A DNA stretch of 64,000 nucleotides from the NCBI GenBank assembly GCA_900708905.1, contig CAADRB010000041.1, forward strand, positions 509,639 to 573,638, in the 5' to 3' direction. How positions within the stretch are numbered: position 1 is the first letter of the stretch; each line of letters opens with the position of its first letter. Of this stretch, positions 12,101 to 21,061 are shown in pieces. Below the pieces are notes generated by a model. That model was not told the origin of the DNA, searched no databases, and saw nothing but the letters and a program-made list of their open reading frames with translations. This DNA comes from Hymenolepis diminuta (taxonomy: Eukaryota > Platyhelminthes > Cestoda > Cyclophyllidea > Hymenolepididae). The position numbers and the translations under genes are program-made.

Positions 12101-14701
12101 CTATGCAACTTTACAGCAGAAGCATATCCACGATACAATCTTCAAGTAAATGGACTTGTAAAGTAACATGAGCAAATCAAACTAAGTCAACTAGATGTAC
12201 ATTCTAAACAATTATTTAGAAAGAAGTAGTAAAGCAAACTAAATTCTAACAAGAAGTGCTCCATTAGAATCATCGAACGTCAATCATACTCAAATTTGTG
12301 TAGCGAACTTGTGTGTGAGCATCCTCGGCGTCAATGACTCTTCAAAAATGACTAGGAGAGTAAAAAAAGAATAGCAAGAAAACATATCAGTTGAAGTTTT
12401 TGAAGAAATAGATGAAAAGTGTTCTGAACTTTGTAGAAAACTACTCTAAATCTTCAACTTCTACTTGACAATCCAGCATTTACGATGATGTTAACTTTTT
12501 TTCAATTTTAAAAGATTTTATAAATTGTTATGGCACAATAATAAATTAGACCTCTTACCAGTTCGCATTACACCATTGTCAGGAGTCACCGCATCAGTCT
12601 GTTGATTCTCAGAATCGGACAATGGAGTTTGAACCGAAAAGCATTCAAGGAATGGCCTCACACAGGTAAAAATTCCCGTCAGTGGTAGAAGGATGAACCA
12701 AGAAAGAACGGTGAGGAGACCCACAGAGAAATAGACATATCTAACAGCCTTCATATACTGCAGACGAGTAGACTCCTCTTGCCAGCGTCTCGGTGTCCTG
12801 GTATCCCATTTTGAGTTGTACGTTGAAGTTAATCGATAGGTATCATTTGATCTGGGCTTCACCTCCGCAGTAATTAGAGTTGGAGGCGGAGCAGCAGTCT
12901 GGGGAGTTGGTATCGCTACTGAGGCATTTATCAGCGTCATAGGAAGTGAAGTTGTTGTTTGAGGTAATGGTTCAGTGACAATAGGAGCATCCTCATTTTC
13001 CTGTACCTTATTGTCTTCATTTACAGTCGACGTTGGAAGAGTAGGAACAATAATAGGTGGTATTTCAGAATCCTCATCATCAATTTCATCAGTTAAGTAT
13101 TTCATTATATCAGCTGGATTGCTTCCATCTGCTGTGTTTTGATCCTGACTCAGGTAGGTAGCGTCAACAACAGAGGGTTTTGTGGTGTCATCTGTCGCTG
13201 TTGTTTGAGTCCCGAGTTCCTCAATCGTTTCCGTAGTAGTTACTTGCGGTTCTGCTTTTAAGTGTGATTCATTTTCTGCTAACTGCGCAGCTTTTGCCTG
13301 TTGTTCAGCAATTCGTACATCCTCATCGGCTAATTTCATTTTAGCGACGGTGTTACTTCCATCAGCAGAGTTGCTATCTTGATTCAAGTGTTCTGCATCC
13401 ACTATATCGGGTTTTCCAAGAACTTCTGAGGCGTTTATTGTTACTTCAAGTGTGGTAACATTGAGGCTGTCTTCAAGTAAAGCTTCAGTGGCCGTGCCAT
13501 TAATTTCTTCCTCTATAGAGGATACCTTTATCTTATTACCAATGACCGTAGAATCAGTCATTACAGAGATAATTTCGGACGGTTCCGTGGCTTTAGTACT
13601 ATTTGAAATTGATTCAATTCGAACCGTGGTGCCATTTTTCAAATCTGGAGATGCAGTCGTTAGATAATCGCTTGAAAGTGATGACCTAAATATCGTTGAA
13701 ATTGTACCGGACGTAGCTTCTTCAGTTGCACTGCTTTGTTCACCTATTCTGGAAACTATGTGAGATGGGCCTGTAGTTGTAACATAAATTGATGAAGATT
13801 GACCAGAAGTAGGATTAAGCAGAATTTCAGCAGTTGTAGAAGGTGAAGATATCATTGGGACATTAGTGGTGAAAGTGAGCGAAGTATTTACTGTTGTCAA
13901 GTTTATTTTCATACTCTTATTCAGGGTAGTTTGATCGACAATCAAAGGCGGAGGCAAAGTGATATTATTAACTGGAAAAATTTCGACTGCATCCAAAGAT
14001 CGTGGTGAACGCGATATTGTATGTATAACTGGATGACCAATTTTGGAAATACTTCCATTTACAACAGACATGAAGGCTGCAGCATCATTCATATTTGTTC
14101 CAGATGAGAGTGGAATAAAAAGAACGGGCGTCAAAGCGCACCCAAGAAGACTGATGAACACAAGAAACTGTTGAATGTGGTTGGCAGACAAAGAATGCTT
14201 CCTCACATAAGCTAAACATCCTAAAAGGAGTGGAGAAATTAATGACTCATAAACTGCACATACCTTGTGCTGCCACAACAATGAAGGCCCCTTGGAAAGC
14301 AAAAGCTGCTAAAAGCCACCAAAGATGATAGGTAAAAGCAACACCAAAGTTGACAATAATAAGTCCAAAAAGACCATATCCAAAGAGAACACCACAGTGC
14401 TTATGTGTGTCTTCTAGAATAGCATAGGAAGTCAACCATCCTCCCATAGACCCGACTGCCCTTGAGGTAAAAATAAGTGCTACTTCATCTTCCCATGTAC
14501 ATGCAATTTCTTCAAGGAACGTAACAGAGGGTCCAGAAATTGAAATGGATAACCCCTTATTAATAAAATTATTAACATTTAAAAATCAAAGCTTACAAGA
14601 ACAAGAAATGTAATAATAAATGAAACAAAAGCATAGACAGACAGCCTTTGGGACTGATTGTTCTCCAGTGATTTGAAACAGGATAATACGTTAAATGCCA
14701 T
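6197..14701 (-). CDS. MFSD4/NaGLT1-like major facilitator transporter with giant Ser/Thr-rich loop (6 exons)
   Basis: Exons read from splice sites and frame: 14701-14597, 14555-14264, 14220-12559, 11344-10935, 8190-8018 and 6869-6197. Lengths 105, 292, 1662, 410, 173 and 673 sum to 3315 nt, giving 1104 residues plus stop. The ATG at 14701 follows an in-frame TAG, which supports it as the start. Exons 1-2 give hydrophobic helices with a GLSISISGPSV segment and SMGGWL, matching the start of MFSD4-type sugar/solute transporters. Exon 4 has LETTYGAFIHSF and exon 5 LFWMGDATGRL, both typical of that family's second half. Exon 6 carries the last helices and a hydrophilic tail. Between the helices at about residues 151-170 and 627-650 lies a loop of about 450 residues rich in Ser/Thr with 13 N-glycosylation sequons; vertebrate members have a far shorter one there. 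Introns range from 41-43 nt to about 2.8 kb. The family call is firm; the substrate is unknown. Confidence 0.8.
7575..7960 (-). repeat. tRNA-derived SINE-like elements, copy C (one clear, one decayed)
   Basis: This lies in the intron between the last two exons of the MFSD4-like gene. On the minus strand a box-A-like GGTGACGCAGCATTTAACGT lies at about 7947-7927 and a box-B-like region at about 7913-7890, with the family tail ending near 7790 (CGCTTTTCTAAATAG). A second tail-like segment (GGGTTTCGGAAAACATC) near 7575-7640 suggests an older copy next to it in the same orientation. Confidence 0.55.
8191..10934 (-). other. Long intron of the MFSD4-like gene
   Basis: The donor (CCG|GTAAGTTGG) is at 10934 and the acceptor (TTTTCTAG) ends at 8191. 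Exons 4 and 5 join in phase 0, and the joined protein aligns with the expected helix order, so no exon is missing inside. The one coding-like stretch here (9658-9909, minus) is treated separately. Confidence 0.6.
9658..9960. other. CpG- and GC-richer island inside the intron
   Basis: It carries an open minus-strand frame (9909-9658) with a composition unlike the surrounding AT-rich intron. No acceptor precedes it, no family was recognised, and including it would disrupt the transporter fold. It is probably a transposable element remnant. Confidence 0.3.
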
Positions 14702-15284
14702 TACTACATCCAGTGTGCATTTGCAAATTCTCTACAAAATCAACGTTTTATACAAGACGTGATATATGTGAACTAGTTAAACAAATTTTGCCAATATTAA
14801 GGTCAAAGTAAATGACAATGAATAATCACATTTTATTAAGTTGAATGCACTTTACGGTCCGAATAAATTTAAAAATTGTGATTTTGTTAAATCTAACTAA
14901 GAAAATGCATTCTAATTAGTTTAAGTAGCTAGCCAATTAATCGAATTAATAACGTGTTGTCATATGAATCCTAATGGATGAAATTTAATAACTTTAAGCC
15001 CAATTTTCTGGAGTTTATTACGCGAATGACAACTTCTGAAATACGCAGACATTCACATTTCCCATTCTCTAAACCGTCTCATTATACTTCAGCTATTTTA
15101 CCACCCATGAATAAGGCAAAATTAAAAGTTGAATGTTTGATAATATATCTTTACTTTATACGCCGAATATGCGCTAGCAGAATTTCCCTTGTTTGAATAT
15201 TTGGCATATATAGGACACAAATAATATTTAACTGAGAGAACTGGAATTGAGTATATATAATTCGGCGAACAAATTAATTAGTTA
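14702..15284. other. Intergenic, 5' flank of the MFSD4-like gene
   Basis: AT-rich sequence upstream of the minus-strand transporter start. It presumably holds its promoter and 5' UTR. No promoter element can be named from sequence alone. Confidence 0.4.
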
Positions 15285-15610
15285 TTTTTACATATAAGAA
15301 AATAATATATTTCCAAAATAATTCCTATATGTAAGATTCTTTATTTTTCACTTTTTAGTTCCTATTTCTTTTAATTCCCTTTTATTAGAACGAATTTATT
15401 TACATTACGGTTGTAAATGGCGCATTATATAAATCGGTCCGTCGATGCGGAGACACGCGTTTTTTGTGGATATAGTGGTTTGGGTCGTTTTGTAGTGTGG
15501 TGTTGCCGGGTCGTGTTTGTTACTAGCGCAATGTCTTAGAGAATCTAAGAGTCGATTACGGTATCCTATTGAGAAGGGTAGATTATAACAGCTATAGTAA
15601 GCGAATGTGG
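15285..15610 (+). repeat. Dispersed repeat, copy 1 (pair with 30395-30700)
   Basis: The order of landmarks is shared with 30395-30700: AAATAATTCCTATATGTAA, then CTTTTAATTCCCTTTTATT, then ACGAATTTATTT, then a TATATAAATC box, then GGTTTGGGTCGTTTTG. By eye the copies differ at roughly a quarter of positions. No protein domain is visible. The TATA-like box could indicate an LTR or element promoter. Confidence 0.5.
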
Positions 15611-16089
15611 TGTGCATAGTCTGTGTTGGTGTGCAATGTGTCAGGAACTGGATTATACACAGAGAAATGTGAGTTAAATGCACCTTTGATGAAAGTAAGT
15701 CTGTATAGGTAATCTCCAAGAATGATTTATGTGAAGTAATTATGTCATTTCGTGGGCAATATTCGAGTGAAACAGTGAGTTAAAGCAACTAATTTAGTGC
15801 AAGATAATAAATCATGATATTCAGAAGAGTATTCAATTAGGACATGCAAAGTTCATGCTTCAACACCTTCGTTCTTGTGGTTAGGTCGTACATTTATGCT
15901 ATTTAGGCCATAGGTGCAATGAGACGAGATAAGAGCACATTAATTTTGAAAGTGGCGTTGAATTTTGGAAAACACGAGGGTGAGTGAATATATTTCATTT
16001 TGCAGGAGAATGGAGAGAAATACGAAAATTGATTTTTAATGCCAGTGAAAGTAAAAATTGAAGAAATGTGGAATGCTTTGTGCTATAGC

Positions 16090-16560
16090 CATGTGTCTAT
16101 CAACACATGGCGATAAGGAATAAGATCTCCACCACAGTGTCCACAGGTGGTCCCGCTGTGTGTTTGCGTGTTTGCACATAGATACCTAAACAGATGTCGA
16201 TCATCACGCCGAAGCACCGACAACGGGATATGAATGACGTCTAACGGAGAAATATTTTGTATATAAACCTAATTTACCCCCGCTCCCAATATTTCTTCTA
16301 TGAATAAAAATGTAATTTCTTTCTTTATTTCCCCACCGATAAAAGACACCTGATAACTATTCTTATTTGTTTAAGCCGATACCGATTGAGAGTGAGTTTC
16401 GATAATACACTCGTGTTGACCATAACGTACCTCTTTATCTGCCGGGGGTTATTAGCTTCTGTGTTAAGTTGCTATATTACCGAGTTTTCTAGATTGTTGG
16501 CTCTGCGAGATTACTACCAGAGCACCTACTAATAAATTAAAATGGCTTACCCGTCACCTC
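16090..16560. other. GC-richer block, possible solo LTR
   Basis: A locally GC-richer stretch contains TATATAAAC near 16260 and AATAAA strings near 16303, with no coding frame. This arrangement fits an LTR, but I found no second copy or target duplication, so the call is weak. Confidence 0.2.
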
Positions 16561-16825
16561 CGAACTTATTTGAAACATGAGTGACTTAACTTATTCCAAA
16601 TAATCAAACGATGTAACCCCGATAAACCTCGCGTTATTACACTTTAGGACAAATTTAAGTAAATCGCTGCCATATTTCCTTGTTAATCTTACTAAATATC
16701 CCATTTTGCAGCAATCTACCTTTTGGCATGAGGCAAATGTTACGATTTATAACGTAGGCACTGAGTAGGTATATTGTAGTGAAAACGGTGAGAAATATGG
16801 ATAGGGGCGGATTTCTGTAATACAT

Positions 16826-16849
16826 CAGGTTGTAGTAGAATTTCTGTCC
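16826..16849. repeat. mariner terminal inverted repeat (transposase 3' side)
   Basis: It begins CAGGTTGTAG and ends TTCTGTCC. It matches, inverted and with a few differences, the repeat at 18109-18133, and matches directly the start of the second copy at 63266. Confidence 0.75.
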
Positions 16850-16855
16850 ATTTTC

Positions 16856-17965
16856 TTAAATTTGCATTAAAGTGAAAATTTTGTCAAAATACATTTGTTT
16901 AGTCATGTCATAGTCAACATAGTCATCATTTTTATCAACTGCATCTTCCCATCTTGCCACAAGCTTCTCATTCCTTTTTCATAGAATTTAGCCAGTTTAG
17001 ACTGAAATAGGAAACTAGCTTCTTCATTTCGACCTCTCCTCTTGAAGTAAGCCTTTGTCCCATTTAATGATTCTGTGAGCTCCTGAAAAGATGAAAATGG
17101 GTTGGTGCAAGATGGGGAGAACATGGTGGGTGATGCATGACTTCCCAGCCAAATTCTTCGACGAGATTTTTGGTTGCTCTTGAGTGTGGGGTCTGGCATT
17201 GTCATGGTGCAGAATCACTCCCTTTCGATTGATCAAAGAAGGCCGTTTTTCCTCTAAAATTGCTTTTAAACGAGTTAGCTGCTGACAGTAAATTTCAGAT
17301 ATTATTGCTTGATTGTTGCCCATTGGTTCATAATAAACAATCCCCACCCACCATCCAACCCCTCCACACACACGGAAGAATTTGTTTCAGGTGCAGTCCC
17401 AAATTGTCTCGATTGTGGTATTGGCTCTGAATTACTGTCTTGACGTAGCCTCTGTCTTTTGCGCTTAACATAGTTGTAAAGGAATCCCTTCTCGTCGCTG
17501 TCAGCTATGATTCGGTCTAAAAAAGGTGTCTGGAGTTCACGAGAACGCAGTGAAATACAGCAGGTCGCACGCTGTTGCTTGTTGATTTCTGACACATCGT
17601 GTGGGGAGGGAGCCCATTTTCCAGCCTATGAGAATTTCTCAGCCAAGTTTTTTCATTTCTCTATATATGGTCATATGGCGGCTTACGTGAAGGGTTTTGC
17701 TCAGTTTTCCAGTAGTGTAGGTTGGATTTTCATCAATGACAACCTGCAATTACTCAGAATTGAGTTTATTTGAGCATCCCGCTCTCGATTCGTCTTTCGG
17801 ACTGAAGTCATCCTTTTTGAAACGTGAAGGTCTGCAGGTCTTTTCATTCACAACATCAATTCCATAAGTGTCTTTGAGTGTTTTTACGGTTGAGCTTGCC
17901 TAATTTCTTTTGTGAAATTCAAACAGTAAAGTATACCTGATGTGCTCTTTATTTGGAGTGCACAT
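16856..17965 (-). pseudogene. mariner transposase pseudogene
   Basis: Read from ATG at 17965 to TAA at 16856, with breaks. The N-terminal helix-turn-helix region is recognisable (KEHIRYTLLFEFHKRN, then VKTLKDTYGIDVVNEKTC) with in-frame stops. The segment TPFLDRII followed by DEK marks the first catalytic Asp, and HHDNARPHT holds the second. In the third motif the family's Asp is replaced: the frame reads SPHLAPTHFH where SPDLAPSDYH is usual. A one-base deletion follows HHDNARPHT, and a further frame change lies before NGTKAYF. The C-terminal KFYEKGM block is present. The protein would be catalytically dead. Span (about 370 codons) is close to normal mariner length. Confidence 0.85.
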
Positions 17966-18108
17966 GAGGGCTAGAAATAGTTATTAATAACGATAATTAC
18001 CACACAATCTGAAAGAAAAAATAATACCTCATTAATTACCATAGATAAGCATACAGAACTGGCAAGCTCAATTGAAGTAATCGTGCGCTAAACATGTAGC
18101 CCAAAATT

Positions 18109-18133
18109 GGACAGAACTTTTTTGTTGCAACCA
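18109..18133. repeat. mariner terminal inverted repeat (transposase 5' side)
   Basis: GGACAGAACTTT...GCAACCAG is the inverted partner of 16826-16849. It is followed by ATATA, consistent with a TA insertion site. Confidence 0.7.
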
Positions 18134-18138
18134 GATAT

Positions 18139-19295
18139 ATTGAGACGTAGAAAGGCTCTTTTGGAGGACAGTGGTAGAAAAAGTTTCTGAATAAGCTGAT
18201 AAACAGATTAGCGTTAGCCTCTAGAGTTGAGATGCATTTGAAAATTGTTCTGCTTGTGATTTCGTTTCAGCATATTTGGGTCTTCTGCAATAGAGCTCCC
18301 TTGGAGAAATACAGAGGTTTTGTAGGTGATATTAAGCTCGCCACAAATAATATAAACAATTTTTGAAATATTTTTAGTTCTGCTGGATATATTGTCAAGC
18401 CCATTAACTGTTGCATTCAAGCTAGGACAAAGGGATTGACGCTAAATTACTATTCACAAACACAGAAGTTTAAAATCGTTTTTTTACTCAACTAGCCAAT
18501 AAGACAAGTAGACTCTAAGGTTTACTAGTTTTAGAAAAGGAGTAACTAAAATCAATTAACGACGATCAAATATACATCCATTGTTTACGATTTCTCACAG
18601 GTACTTACCAATCGGAATCGTCTTTACAATTTCCGCATTTAGGCATATTATCATTCCCATCTTACTCTAAGATACTCTCTATTTTCTCTTTAATATTCAA
18701 CTTACCGATAGCGGAAAAGATTTCTTAAGTTTAGCATTGCAAAATACCCATTCTTGGTATTTTAATAATATTCAGACTGGATATTTGGGGAAAAAGTCTT
18801 ATATAAAAATTTAAGCACGTCAGGTCAATGGGAGCTAACTCTAATATCTGAAAGATTCAAAATTCCGTGGTAAGTTTTATGATTTGAAGGTGGATATTAA
18901 TGCAATGGTAGAATTTTTCTTCCCATGAATAATTTGTATTATATATTTTCATTTGTGGCCACTAAAGTGTAAATTGGCATATTTAAAAACATTTCATAAA
19001 GGCGAAGGTATATTGCTATAAAGCTTACTATGAAAGGCTGATATTTAAATTTGCTTATATTTCATTTGCTTGACTTTAATCATCATTTCTTGATAATATT
19101 TAAGACAGTCACACGTTTTTCAAAATTTTATTTTTAATATTTTATTAAATATATATAATTTCATCCATCATATATTATATATTTTCCTTCCTGATCGTAT
19201 GATATTTTTTATAGCACGTAATATAATTTGTTTGATTAATTGAATAAATTAACTCAAAGTTTGATAGTGGTGCTGGGCTAGGCTGTTCTACGCGA
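18139..19295. other. Intergenic, GEMIN2 upstream region
   Basis: AT-rich sequence with no recognised gene. The last part before 19296 must hold the GEMIN2 promoter and 5' UTR; I cannot identify specific elements. Confidence 0.4.
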
Positions 19296-20978
19296 ATGAT
19301 GGATTACTTAATGCAGTCAGATAGTGCAAATGAATCATCAGACGAAGAATTTTTGAAGCCAGCCTTACCTGTCATAGAATCTGAAGATGACTTCCTCGAT
19401 GACTCAAAAATGTACCTCGATCCGAATATGTATCTGTTATATGTTAGGTATTGTTTTATTCCCATTTATGAAGGTGTTAAGAAATGAGGCTGCCAAATAT
19501 CCTGCGACGCTCACAGCACCAAGGAATTTGGAGGCTGGCTTAGGGAAAAGAGAGTACGATAATGAAGATTATGAAGGAAATAAAGACGACCGTGAGTCAA
19601 TTGGCGGGAATACCAGTATGAAATCATTCCTTAGAGATTTTCCTAAAAGTTGGCTCCAATCTCAAGCAGAAAATTTCACTGCTTTTCAAAAGGTATTATC
19701 AAAATGTTGACGCATGAACTAATTTTTAGGAATTTCGATTTGCTGTAGATGTGCTTTTACTTTCAAAATCGGTGCAATCAACGTCAGTGAGTGTTAAATT
19801 TCACTTTTTACCTCTGTGTAAACTGCTATAAAATTTCAGTTTACGATTTCACCTGTTTTAGAATGATCTCACTAAAGCTCTCTGCAGGAAAGATTTTTTT
19901 GATTGGCTTTTGGATAATCCAGTAAAATTATCCTATTTCATCGATCTCCCTCAGGTACTTAATTTTTTTTCTATAAAATTTTATTTGATAGGATAAATTG
20001 GCTGATTTGCTCGAAGCATTTGTCCCCAAATGTTCATCCAATGTATTTAAAAGTGACCTAGTGAGTATTTTTTGGTATTTCATGGCTATATCGATTAAGT
20101 ATTATTGTCCTCTATTTCACATTTAGCAATCTTGGCTTTATGCGGCTTTAGTGGCTCTTGAGAAGCCCCTTCATCCTAATACCTGTTCCTTACTAAGGAA
20201 CATTGCGGAACAATTCTGTGAACACTTGCAGGTAAATTTTTATTGCTAGAATTTACCTTTGCATTTGTTGATAATGGTTATTATTGATATTTTGCGATGA
20301 TTTCGAATATCTGAAGAATAGTGTTTTTAAACCCACACATAAAAACCCAAATATATATGGCTTTCCTGTCCTGACGCTGAGAATTCAGAATATTTGGCCT
20401 AAGTTGCGTTCTCTTAGTTCTAAGTAAAATTTACATTCCGTTTAGGAAAGCAATTTCCAAACCTCACATTGAACAGAGGAATAGCCTTATAATATCACCT
20501 TAATTCGAAACTCAGATTCTGACGCTCTCTTGATTAGCCGGACTATCGGTGTGGCTGGCCATCCCGCTCACTGGACATGCTCTGGTTGGCATTGAACCCG
20601 TTACCTCTGACTTCGCAGACAGGCACGTAAACTGCTGCGCCACTAATCAATCATTAGTCTTTAATAAACGACCTTAGTTGTATATCATTTAGAAAGATAT
20701 GAATTTAGAAAACATTAGTAAATGTTCCAGATCGGTTTTAACATTTGTTGTGGTAGTGGGCGTATGTATTGATGGCCATCAATTCTTGCATTTATAGACA
20801 ACTTAAAAGCGATTGCTTTGAACATGTGAAGATTTATTTATGTCCCAATTTTTTTTCGCTTTTGCAGGTCAAGAAATACACAGAGGGCACCGAATCCAAG
20901 GAAAAGCGTTTCTGCTACGTTATACTAAGCATAATCGGTATCGCATTTGGCCAGAGGGATATAATTGAAAATCTCTAG
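19296..20978 (+). CDS. GEMIN2: Gemin2 (SMN complex subunit, SIP1), 7 exons
   Basis: Exons: 19296-19447, 19482-19692, 19730-19786, 19862-19954, 19992-20060, 20127-20231 and 20868-20978. They sum to 798 nt, giving 265 residues plus stop, close to the 280 of human Gemin2. Introns are 34, 37, 75, 37, 66 and 636 nt, all GT-AG. Conserved blocks appear in family order: YLLYVRNEAAKYP near residue 47 (vertebrate YLRRVQ.EAA), SWLQSQAENF, then SWLYAALVALEKPL (human RWLYALLACLEKPL) and the C-terminal FGQRDIIENL (human FDQRDLAD). Gemin2 holds the Sm-protein pentamer and binds SMN during cytoplasmic spliceosomal snRNP assembly. The N-terminus is acidic, as in orthologues. The first ATG has a second one directly behind it; either could initiate. 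A poly(A) signal lies 78 nt past the stop. Confidence 0.9.
20440..20655 (-). repeat. tRNA-derived SINE-like element, copy D, in GEMIN2 intron 6
   Basis: On the minus strand a box-A-like GTGGCGCAGCAGTTTACGTG lies at about 20643-20623 and a box-B-like GGGTTCAATGCC within 20611-20588, close to the tRNA consensus. The family body and tail (GGTTTGGAAATTGCTTTCC) run to about 20440. The insertion lies within the only long GEMIN2 intron. Confidence 0.7.
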
Positions 20979-21055
20979 TTGCTTGCAGTTCTACTTAATT
21001 GTATATAGTACCTTATTTTTTTACCATTTTTGGACCAATATGTTCAACTGTGTTG

Positions 21056-21061
21056 AATAAA
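21056..21061 (+). terminator. Poly(A) signal of GEMIN2
   Basis: AATAAA lies 78 nt downstream of the GEMIN2 stop codon, a normal distance for a short 3' UTR. Confidence 0.6.

Larger units (their letters stand above)
16823..18138 (-). mobile_element. mariner element, full length, inactive (copy 1)
   Basis: Terminal inverted repeats of about 24-26 nt bound the element: CAGGTTGTAG...TTCTGTCC at 16826-16849 and GGACAGAACTTT...CAACCAG at 18109-18133. TA dinucleotides flank both ends, as expected of mariner target-site duplication. Total length is about 1.3 kb, the usual size for the group. The interior encodes a minus-strand transposase with recognisable helix-turn-helix and catalytic regions but several stops and frameshifts. 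A second copy at the window end shares the same interior. Confidence 0.85.

Noticed and set aside
12518..14302. A stand-alone 594-codon minus-strand gene
   Set aside because: Its first 27 codons run through an intron in a frame different from the preceding exon, and its last dozen codons lie beyond a good donor (ACTG|GTAAGAGG). It is exon 3 of the six-exon transporter.
17507..17773. A plus-strand protein gene of 88 codons
   Set aside because: It is the antisense shadow of the mariner transposase N-terminal half.
20588..20643. A functional tRNA gene
   Set aside because: Promoter-like boxes are present, but no cloverleaf stems are evident and the same head occurs with a shared non-tRNA body at many loci, so it is SINE-like.
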